From positions 54,148 through 118,147 of the forward strand of contig JAYODW010000008.1 in assembly GCA_038116745.1 (NCBI GenBank): a DNA stretch of 64,000 nucleotides, given 5' to 3'. The stretch comes from JAYODW01 sp038116745 (GTDB taxonomy: Bacteria; Pseudomonadota; Gammaproteobacteria; Ga0077536). Shown here piece after piece: positions 17,986-25,027 of this stretch. Made by a program: the position numbers and the translations under genes. The notes under the pieces were generated by a model. That model did no database searches. It worked only from the letters and a program-made list of their open reading frames with translations, and was not told the origin of the DNA. Position 1 is the first letter of the stretch, and the number at the start of each line of letters is the position of its first letter.

Positions 17986-18615
17986 TCAGTGCGAGGTGCT
18001 GAGGGCTCGACCAGAGATCGGCACGATGCCGGCGCGGATCAGCCTGCGGCGCGCGCGCTCGCTGCGGCTGCTGAGCCATGCGTCGTAGTGCCGCAGCAGA
18101 TCGCTGTTGGACTGCAATCCGCTGTTCTCCGCAATTTCTGCGAGCAGATCCACAACCTGACAGAACTTCTGCTCAAGCTCCTCAAAGGCGGAAAATCCGG
18201 CACTGGCCTCAGCCGACGGACGCATGGCGCCGTGCAGGTAGCCATACGCTGCGCCGCCCATGTCAACGTAGTAATCAACGTCGACGAGCTTGCGCTGGAG
18301 GCTCTCGGCAAACAGCCCGGCAATGAACAGCGCGAGGTCACCGAGGCGCTGCAGGATCAGACAGCGTTGATGCAGCTGTCCGGCCCGCAGCGCCTCCGCA
18401 TAGAGGTCGGCCAAGGCCCGATGATGACGCCCCGCGTCACTGACCGCCCGCAGCGCGCGCACGTGGCTGTATTGGGTAAGCAGATTGGTCACATAGCGGG
18501 ACGTTGCGGGGTTCAGGTGAACGCCCTGATGGTCGGCTGCCGCGGCGAGCGCTGCAGCGAAGTAATCGCTGACCGATGCCGAAGTCGCGATCTGATCCGA
18601 ATCGATGGTAGTCAT
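17986..18615 (-). CDS. Hypothetical mostly helical protein, 209 residues
   Basis: Not recognised. Ala/Leu-rich and predicted mostly helical, with no signal peptide and no convincing membrane helix. A tight-turn segment VDVDYYVDMGGAAYGYLHGAM sits mid-protein and a basic patch RSERARRRLIRAG near the end. AAGGAG lies 6 bases before ATG 18615, which is chosen over the in-frame TTG 18621. First gene of a two-gene unit with the 17326-17973 gene. Confidence 0.7.
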   Translation of the reverse strand: MTTIDSDQIATSASVSDYFAAALAAAADHQGVHLNPATSRYVTNLLTQYSHVRALRAVSDAGRHHRALADLYAEALRAGQLHQRCLILQRLGDLALFIAGLFAESLQRKLVDVDYYVDMGGAAYGYLHGAMRPSAEASAGFSAFEELEQKFCQVVDLLAEIAENSGLQSNSDLLRHYDAWLSSRSERARRRLIRAGIVPISGRALSTSH

Positions 18616-18958
18616 GAACAACTCCTTCTCGATGGAATCGCTGCGCGCGCCACAATCCGGCAGGCGCCTGTGCGCAGTCGCTCACCGTGTAGCACGGCCT
18701 TCGACAGGGGATCAAACACCGTGACTAAGCACCTGAAAACCTGAACTTACGCAGCAGTCCTCAGGAGTGCTGACAAGGCTTTCTCGTGGTTTTCGTCCCC
18801 GCACAGCCCCGGGGACATACACATCAAGACTCTCGCATTGCCGTGATACCGTTGCTGCGCGCTCTCAATCTCAGAGCCTACTCAGCCCGATGCGCCAGCT
18901 GCGATCTGTCTCAGGACGCAAAGCACTAGAATTCGTCGACCCAGCAGGAAGCCACGCC

Positions 18959-20062
18959 ATGTCCGACCAGCACACCGCCGCCACGCCACTGAACCGTGGC
19001 GATATTTTCGATATCGCAATCCGCCTTGCCGCAGTCGTTTTTCTGGTCGTGATGAGTATCCGCGTCTTTCATCCGTTCCTGGCGCTGATGCTTTGGGCGC
19101 TCATCCTGGCGGTAGCGCTGCACCCGTTGCACCAGAAGCTGGCGGCCCGATTAGCAGGACGGCCGGGTCGTGCGGCAACGGTGCTGATCCTGATCGGCCT
19201 GCTCACCATCGGCATTCCGGCCAGCATCATCGCGAGCGTATTCGCGTCCAACATTCACCAGGCCCACGACGCACTGGTCCACGGCGAGCTGGATATCAAA
19301 CCGCCACCACCCGGCGTCGCAACCTGGCCGGTGATCGGCAAAACGGTGTCATCCGTGTGGCAGCAGGCGTCCGATGATCTGCCCGCGCTGGTGAGCAAAG
19401 CAGAACCGCAGCTGAAATCCCTCTCCCGTGACGCGCTGCAGTTTGTGGCCAGCAGCGCCGGTGGGATCCTCAAGTTCATCGGCTCCCTGATTGTTGCCGG
19501 GATCATGCTGGCGTACTCCGAGAGCGGCGCGGCAGCCTTGCGGCGCATTGCGGCCCGGTTTGCAGGACCAGAGAGAGGGCCCGCCGTGTTCGCGTTGTGT
19601 CAAGGCACCATCAACTCTGTCGCGCTGGGCGTCATCGGTGTAGCGTTCATACAGTCGCTGCTGCTTGGCGGCGGCTTTGTAGCAGCCGGGGTGCCCGCCG
19701 CCGGCCTGCTTGCCTTCCTCGCGCTCCTCGGTGGTATTGCCCAGCTGCCGGCCCTGATCATCACCCTGCCCGTGATCGGTTACATCTGGTGGAGCGGCGG
19801 CTCGGCCACCATGAACGTGCTGCTGACCATTTATCTGATCCTGGCTGGGCTGGCCGATAACGTTCTGAAACCGCTGCTGCTCGGTCGCGGTGTCGATGCG
19901 CCCATGCCCGTGGTTCTGCTGGGCGCGCTGGGCGGCGTGGTGGCCAACGGCATCCTCGGCATGTTCATCGGCGCGGTCGTGCTTGCGGTCGGCTATCAGC
20001 TGTTCATGGACTGGGTCGATCAGGCTCAGCCGGCGGCAGCGAACACGACAGAGAAAGATTGA
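18959..20062 (+). CDS. AI-2E family transporter (PerM/YdiK-like)
   Basis: Inner-membrane protein of 367 residues. There are two N-terminal membrane helices (LAAVVFLVVMSIRVFHPFLALMLWALILAVAL), a third (AATVLILIGLLTIGIPASIIA), a central amphipathic domain, and four to five C-terminal helices. The family region LADNVLKPLLLGRGVDAPMPVVLLGALGGV is clear. The open frame runs back to 18767, but AGGAA before ATG 18959 and the onset of plausible coding sequence fix the start. The family has been linked to AI-2 export and, in some members, to Na+/H+ antiport; neither is shown here. The efflux lipoprotein gene follows after 9 bases. Confidence 0.87.
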   Translation: MSDQHTAATPLNRGDIFDIAIRLAAVVFLVVMSIRVFHPFLALMLWALILAVALHPLHQKLAARLAGRPGRAATVLILIGLLTIGIPASIIASVFASNIHQAHDALVHGELDIKPPPPGVATWPVIGKTVSSVWQQASDDLPALVSKAEPQLKSLSRDALQFVASSAGGILKFIGSLIVAGIMLAYSESGAAALRRIAARFAGPERGPAVFALCQGTINSVALGVIGVAFIQSLLLGGGFVAAGVPAAGLLAFLALLGGIAQLPALIITLPVIGYIWWSGGSATMNVLLTIYLILAGLADNVLKPLLLGRGVDAPMPVVLLGALGGVVANGILGMFIGAVVLAVGYQLFMDWVDQAQPAAANTTEKD

Positions 20063-20071
20063 CGTTCCCTC

Positions 20072-21631
20072 TTGGAAACAACGCTTGTGCCGGTTTTTCT
20101 TCGCTCCCTGGCACGCAGCGCTGCCTGTGTGCTCGGACTGGCTCTCAGTGCCTGCACCACGCTCGGGCCCGATTACAGTGAGCCGCAGGTCAGCTGGTTA
20201 GGGGCCTGGGAGCAGAGCCAGCTCCACGGCCTGAGAGAAGGCACGGGTGCCGGCGGCGAGACAGACCTCGAATTCTGGTGGAAACGTTTCGCTGACCCTG
20301 GCCTGAATGCATTGCTCAGCGGCGCGCGCGAGGCCAATCCATCGCTGCGCATCGCAGGACTGCGCATCCTGGAAAGCCGCGCCCGGCTCGGGATCGCAAC
20401 CAGCGGCCGCTATCCGCAGGTACAGCAGGCAACCAGCGCCGTGGCTCTGGTCAACTCTCATCGCTTTGGCGGCGCGCTGCCGAACGACTCCCAGAATCTG
20501 GCGCAATTCGACGTCGGCTTCGGTCTCGCATGGGAACTGGATTTCTGGGGCCGTTTCCAGCGCGGCATTGAATCGGCCGACGCGGCTTTTTTCGCGTCCG
20601 TTGCCGCGCAGCAGGATCTTCAGGTACTGCTGACCGCTCAGGTAACCGACCTCTACTTCGCCTACCGCACCGTCGAACGACGCCTCGAGGTGACCCGCGA
20701 CAACATCAACCTGCGCGAGCGCAGCTACGAGATCACTCGGCACAAGTTTGAAAGCGGCGACACCTCCGAACTCGACGTCCAGCAGGCCCGCACGCAGCTG
20801 CTGGTCACACAGTCGACCGTCCCGGAACTGGAATCCAACCTGGTGCAGATCCGCAACGCGCTGTGTGCCGTCCTCGGTCGTCCGCCGGGAGCCTTGCCCG
20901 AGCTCGACACCGGGAGCGACAGCTGGGATGCCGTAGGCGGCGTCGAACTGGCGGCCCTGCCGGCCGCCCTGATGATGCGACGCCCCGATGTGCGCGCGGC
21001 AGCCTGGCAGGTCGCCGCACAGTCTGCCCAGATCGGGATCGCCGAAGCCGAGTTCTACCCGGCGGTCTCGCTGCTCGGCAACCTGGCCTGGTCCGGGAAC
21101 AGCCTGGACGCCACGCCCTACTCGGCTGCCATCGGTGTCGGCCCGTCGGTGCGCTGGAATCTTTTTGACCATGGGCGCATCCGCAACAATGTGCGGCTGC
21201 AGGACGCCCTGCTGCAGCAGCTCATCGAGGGCTATCAGCTGACTGTTCTCGAGGCTGCGCGGGAGATCGACGACGCTGCCGTTCAGATCATCAAGACCGC
21301 CGAGCGCGACCGCTTGATCAAAGAGTCGGTGGCCGCCGCCTCCCGTGCTCTCGAGCTGGCCAACACGCGATACCGGGAAGGGCTGACCAATTTTCAGCGG
21401 GTGCTCGACTCACAGCGAGCGCTCTACAGCCAGCAGGAACAGCGGATCGTGAATTTCGGCAATCACATCAGCGCCATCATCAGCCTCTACAAGGGACTGG
21501 GTGGCGGCTGGTCCGAGGCAACTATCGAAACCCTGCTTCCGGCTGAGACCCGGGACAGTATGCGGACGCGAACCGACTGGGGGGACCTGCTTGATACGCC
21601 CCCCGCGGGAAGCGCCTCTGACTTACCGTGA
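20072..21631 (+). CDS. Outer-membrane efflux lipoprotein (OMF, NodT/OprM type)
   Basis: Outer-membrane channel subunit of a tripartite pump, 519 residues in the longest frame. The N-terminus carries a lipoprotein signal with lipobox LALSAC and +1 Cys. Two OEP repeats follow, each with long helices: SLRIAGLRILESRARLGIA / WELDFWGRFQRGIESA, and AQIGIAEAEFYPAVSL / VRWNLFDHGRIRNN. The DLYFAYRTVERRLEV and RYREGLTNFQRVLDSQ segments are typical. The start is uncertain: TTG 20072 or GTG 20087, neither with a strong ribosome binding site. The stop overlaps the adaptor gene start by four bases, so pump assembly genes are translationally coupled. Confidence 0.92.
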   Translation: METTLVPVFLRSLARSAACVLGLALSACTTLGPDYSEPQVSWLGAWEQSQLHGLREGTGAGGETDLEFWWKRFADPGLNALLSGAREANPSLRIAGLRILESRARLGIATSGRYPQVQQATSAVALVNSHRFGGALPNDSQNLAQFDVGFGLAWELDFWGRFQRGIESADAAFFASVAAQQDLQVLLTAQVTDLYFAYRTVERRLEVTRDNINLRERSYEITRHKFESGDTSELDVQQARTQLLVTQSTVPELESNLVQIRNALCAVLGRPPGALPELDTGSDSWDAVGGVELAALPAALMMRRPDVRAAAWQVAAQSAQIGIAEAEFYPAVSLLGNLAWSGNSLDATPYSAAIGVGPSVRWNLFDHGRIRNNVRLQDALLQQLIEGYQLTVLEAAREIDDAAVQIIKTAERDRLIKESVAAASRALELANTRYREGLTNFQRVLDSQRALYSQQEQRIVNFGNHISAIISLYKGLGGGWSEATIETLLPAETRDSMRTRTDWGDLLDTPPAGSASDLP

Positions 21632-22890
21632 GGACGGCACCGAAAACCATGAGCGGCACCGAAAACGATCAGGAAAATCCAGCGCCGGCAACGGCCGCGG
21701 CCGCCGCACAGGCATCAGCGCCAGGCGCCGGGAGCGCAGCAGGCGAGGAAACATCGGCGATACCGGCTGACGCAGATAGCCCTGCGGCGGCACCGCCTTC
21801 GCCGAGCAGCGAAGGAGGACGCGGCGGACGCCTGGGTACCGTGCTCGTCCTGCTCGTAATCCTACTCAGCCTCAGCTGGTATCTGATTGCCGATCGCTAC
21901 GCGCCGTACACCCAACAGGCGCGCGTCCAGGGTTATATCGTCGGCATAGCGCCGAAAGTGACCGGGCTGGTGACCAAGGTGCATGTGACGAACAACGCGT
22001 TCATCGAGCTGAACCAGCCGCTTTTTGAGATCGACAGCTCGGACTACGAAATCGCACTCAAGCGGGCGGAGTCGGACCTCGAGAAGACGCGTAACCAGGT
22101 GGGTGCCGGCACCGCCGGCGTCGATTCCGCTCGCGCGCAGCTGGAGGTCGCCCGTGCAGCGCAAACCGAAGCGCAACAGGACGCCGACCGTCAGGAGCGC
22201 CTGTACAAGGAAGACCCTGGCGCGATTTCGGTGCGCCGGCTGGAAGTCGCCCGCGCACGGCTGGCTGAAGCGCAGGCGCGGGTCAAAGCAGCGCAGGCCG
22301 AGGTCACCCGCGCCCGTGAGCAGCGTGGACGCAATGACGAGGACAACGCCCAGCTGCAGTCGGCTTTAAGCGCCGTCGAGAAAGCGCGACTGGATCTTGA
22401 GAACACGGTGGTGCGGGCGCCTACAGGCGGCATCATCACCGACCTGCGGACCGACGTCGGCCAGTTCGCCGGTACCGGCAGCCCGGTGATGACCCTGATT
22501 GCGATCCACGATGTATGGATCAACGCCGAGTTCACCGAAAACAACCTCGGGCATATCGGTCCCGGCAGCAGCGCGGAGATCGTGTTCGATTCGCTGCCCG
22601 GACAGGTCTTCCCCGGGCGGGTCCGCAGCGTAGGGCCGGGCGTCAGCGCCGGGCAACAGCCACCCCCGGGGTCTCTGCCAACCATCAAGAATGACCGTGA
22701 CTGGCTGCGTCCCTCGCAGCGTTTTCCGGTGGTTATCGAATTCGATCCCAATCTACATGACACGCTCAGGGGACAGCTGCGCGCCGGTGGCCAGGCCGAT
22801 GTCATCGTCTATACCGACATGTATCCGCTGGTGCGCAAACTCGGCGAGCTCTACATCCGCGCGATGAGCTGGCTCTCCTACGCTTACTGA
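21628..22890 (+). CDS. HlyD/EmrA-type membrane fusion (adaptor) protein
   Basis: Periplasmic adaptor of 420 residues linking an inner-membrane pump to the OMF. A long Ala/Pro/Glu-rich cytoplasmic N-terminus (about 70 residues) precedes one membrane helix (LGTVLVLLVILLSLSWYLI). The barrel-sandwich half-motifs are VQGYIVGIAPKVTGLVTKVHV and VVRAPTGGIITDLRTDVGQF, flanking a coiled-coil of about 130 residues. GTG 21628 overlaps the OMF stop as GTGA; ATG 21649 is an alternative. The next gene is the DUF2955 permease, matching the AaeA/AaeB-like layout for export of aromatic acids or drugs. Confidence 0.9.
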   Translation: MRTAPKTMSGTENDQENPAPATAAAAAQASAPGAGSAAGEETSAIPADADSPAAAPPSPSSEGGRGGRLGTVLVLLVILLSLSWYLIADRYAPYTQQARVQGYIVGIAPKVTGLVTKVHVTNNAFIELNQPLFEIDSSDYEIALKRAESDLEKTRNQVGAGTAGVDSARAQLEVARAAQTEAQQDADRQERLYKEDPGAISVRRLEVARARLAEAQARVKAAQAEVTRAREQRGRNDEDNAQLQSALSAVEKARLDLENTVVRAPTGGIITDLRTDVGQFAGTGSPVMTLIAIHDVWINAEFTENNLGHIGPGSSAEIVFDSLPGQVFPGRVRSVGPGVSAGQQPPPGSLPTIKNDRDWLRPSQRFPVVIEFDPNLHDTLRGQLRAGGQADVIVYTDMYPLVRKLGELYIRAMSWLSYAY

Positions 22891-22917
22891 AGCGCCCGCG
22901 CAGAAGAGATCACCGGC

Positions 22918-23940
22918 GTGACCCTGACCGCGCGGCGCATGTACAGGCTGAGTGGCTGCATGGCGGTGGCGCTCGCCACCGCCTATGGATTCGCCGTACC
23001 GCTGCCCTATCTGGCGCCGATTCTGGCGCTGCATCTGACCGCAACCCGCAACAGCCCCATCGGCCCGGGAGCGCTTGTCGGGCTCGTCATTGTGCTCAAT
23101 ATCGTGCTCGGCTGCGGTCTCGTGCTTACCCCCATCCTGCAGCGTTTCCCCGTCACGGGACTCGTGCTTGTCGCGATCGGACTGCTGATCGCCTTTCACC
23201 TGATAATCGTGCGCGATAAAGAAGGGCCCGGGATGGTGCTGGTGGTCGGGCTGACGCTGATCACCCTGGTTGGACAGGTGAGCTATGCAGCGGCCAGCGA
23301 GGTGGTGTCCGCGCTGGTGCTGGGGGCCAGTATCGCGGTCATCAGTCAGTGGGTGATGTACGCCGTTTTTCCCGATCCCCCCGGATGCGTCATCCCCCCC
23401 CCGCCGCCGAAACCCGCGCCAAAACCGCACGCAGTCATACGTGCGGTTGTCGTCGTCTTCCCGATGTATCTTCTCGCGCTGACTAATCCGCTCCTGTACA
23501 TGCCGACCATTCTCAAGACGGTGGCCATGGCGCAGGAAAGCAGCACGCTTGACCTGCGCAGCGCGGGGCAGGAGCTTTTTCTTTCGACGCTGTACGCGGG
23601 TATGTTGGCCATCCTGTTCTGGTTCCTGCTCGGGCTGCACCCGTCACTGTGGATGTTTTTCTGGCTGATGGTGGCGTTTGGATTGTTTTTCGCCGCGCGG
23701 ATCTACCGGGCGCCCATGGATCCTCACACCATCGAGTTCTGGGTCGGAGTCGCAACCAAGACCCTGGTGCTGCTGGGCCCGTCGGTCTCCGACAGTGAGA
23801 CCGGCAGCGATGTTTATGCCGCATTCGCGATGCGCATGAGCCTGTTCATGGGCGCGACTGCCTATGTGTGCTTCGCCTTCGCCCTGTTCGAGCTGCGCAG
23901 ACCGCGGCGGGTCCGGCCGCCGCTGCTGGAGGGAACGTGA
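22918..23940 (+). CDS. DUF2955 inner-membrane pump component (FUSC/AaeB-like)
   Basis: Polytopic membrane protein of 340 residues with about ten hydrophobic segments split by a proline-rich loop (PPPPPKPAPKPH, encoded over a C9 tract near 23394-23402). The halves resemble the fusaric-acid-resistance superfamily, and DUF2955 proteins sit beside HlyD-type adaptors, as here. The start is GTG 22918 with AGAAGAGA upstream, 28 bases after the adaptor gene. The stop TGA shares its last base with the ATG of the following channel gene. Likely the energy-coupled permease of the efflux system; substrate unknown. Confidence 0.85.
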   Translation: MTLTARRMYRLSGCMAVALATAYGFAVPLPYLAPILALHLTATRNSPIGPGALVGLVIVLNIVLGCGLVLTPILQRFPVTGLVLVAIGLLIAFHLIIVRDKEGPGMVLVVGLTLITLVGQVSYAAASEVVSALVLGASIAVISQWVMYAVFPDPPGCVIPPPPPKPAPKPHAVIRAVVVVFPMYLLALTNPLLYMPTILKTVAMAQESSTLDLRSAGQELFLSTLYAGMLAILFWFLLGLHPSLWMFFWLMVAFGLFFAARIYRAPMDPHTIEFWVGVATKTLVLLGPSVSDSETGSDVYAAFAMRMSLFMGATAYVCFAFALFELRRPRRVRPPLLEGT

Positions 23941-24383
23941 TGCTGACCAACATGCTCGTCGGCCTGGGCACGATGGTGATTTGTCTGCTGCTGCAGATGT
24001 TCCTGCTCATCGTGACCTTGCGTTACTACCGCGAACACCGTGCCATCATCTCGCGCGAGGCGCTGTGGCCACGCCTGGCGCTGCTGAGCGCAATCATGCT
24101 GCTGCTGGTGACCGGTAACATTGCGCAGATAGCCACCTGGGCCCTGCTTTTTCATTGGCTGGGGGAATTCAACGCTTTCAACGCCGCCTTCTATCACTCA
24201 GCCGTCAATTTCGCGACCCTGGGCTACGGCGACATCGTGATGTCGGATCGGCACAGACTGCTCGGTCCGCTCGAAGCGCTGAACGGGGTCCTGATGATCG
24301 GCGTGTCGACGGCAGCTTTGATGAGCGTGTTCCAGGACGCTATCCGCAAAGCGCCAGCACAGCACCGCCAGGACTTACCCTGA
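23940..24383 (+). CDS. Two-TM potassium-channel-like protein (Ion_trans_2)
   Basis: Small membrane protein of 147 residues. It has an N-terminal helix (MLVGLGTMVICLLLQMFLLI), a second (LALLSAIMLLLVTGNIAQIA), a re-entrant pore helix ending in the filter TLGYGD, and a last helix (ALNGVLMIGVSTAALMSVF). TLGYGD is the signature of K+-selective pores. There is no RCK or cyclic-nucleotide domain, so gating is not evident. ATG 23940 overlaps the DUF2955 stop by one base (TGATG); a longer frame from 23868 is not preferred. Such coupling implies co-synthesis with the pump. Confidence 0.85.
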   Translation: MLTNMLVGLGTMVICLLLQMFLLIVTLRYYREHRAIISREALWPRLALLSAIMLLLVTGNIAQIATWALLFHWLGEFNAFNAAFYHSAVNFATLGYGDIVMSDRHRLLGPLEALNGVLMIGVSTAALMSVFQDAIRKAPAQHRQDLP

Positions 24384-24463
24384 ACCGAACGCATACGAAC
24401 TCAATCTGACGCAGCCGCGGCATGCGTCGTCGCGTCGTCCAAAGCTTGAAAAGGAGCAGCCCA

Positions 24464-24919
24464 GTGAGCGAAGACTTCAAACACATCGCCTCCGCGCAGG
24501 TCATGTCGAACCCGCAGAGGCTGTTCGTACGCTATTTCACGGCGATTCTCGTCGACCTCACGGTACTCAACCTGTTCGCCGAGTACTGGTCACATGTGAT
24601 CATCAGCTCTTTCACCATTTCCCTGTTTGCAGCCACTTTGCTGCAGGCGCTGCTGCAGCTCACCCTGAAGCTCGAGCATCGCGTGGCGGAGTACTTCAAC
24701 AGCAAGCCAGGAAAAGCCGCGCGCTTCATGCGGTTCTTCTCCGCGTGGCTGATCCTGTTTCTCTCGAAGTTTGTCATCCTTGGCGCCGTCGACTTCTGCT
24801 TCGGGCACAGCATCCAGTTCGAAGGTCCACTCCATGGGGTCGTTGCGTTCATCGTCGTTGTGTTCGCCATGCTCGGCGCGGAAGAAGTGATCATGCGCAT
24901 CTATCGCCGCCTCGCCTGA
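24464..24919 (+). CDS. Four-helix hypothetical membrane protein
   Basis: Inner-membrane protein of 151 residues with about four hydrophobic segments (YFTAILVDLTVLNLFAEYW, VIISSFTISLFAATLLQALL, FFSAWLILFLSKFVILGAVDF, GVVAFIVVVFAMLGAEEVIM) and a short basic tail. AAGGAG lies 8 bases before GTG 24464, which is preferred over ATG 24422. No functional motif is recognised. It ends the membrane-gene run and lies 80 bases after the channel gene, so it may belong to the same transcript. Confidence 0.75.
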   Translation: MSEDFKHIASAQVMSNPQRLFVRYFTAILVDLTVLNLFAEYWSHVIISSFTISLFAATLLQALLQLTLKLEHRVAEYFNSKPGKAARFMRFFSAWLILFLSKFVILGAVDFCFGHSIQFEGPLHGVVAFIVVVFAMLGAEEVIMRIYRRLA

Positions 24920-25027
24920 GCGACGCGCTCTGCCGCGGGTGCGGCAGGGTCTCTGCGGGAATGCGTGTGGGTCGGGGATCTAAGGTACGCTACGCGCCCT
25001 TCAGACTGCCCGGACCCTGTAGATCTC

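Noticed and set aside
20198..21172. A 324-codon minus-strand frame inside the efflux lipoprotein gene
   Set aside because: The plus-strand OMF motifs are unambiguous; the antisense frame lacks any recognisable feature.
23394..23402. C9 tract in the DUF2955 gene as a frameshift
   Set aside because: Reading frame is continuous through it and encodes a normal proline-rich loop.
22753..23640. A 295-codon minus-strand frame rich in His/Gln/Arg across the adaptor and DUF2955 genes
   Set aside because: Composition is typical of antisense translation of membrane-protein codons; it spans two real genes.
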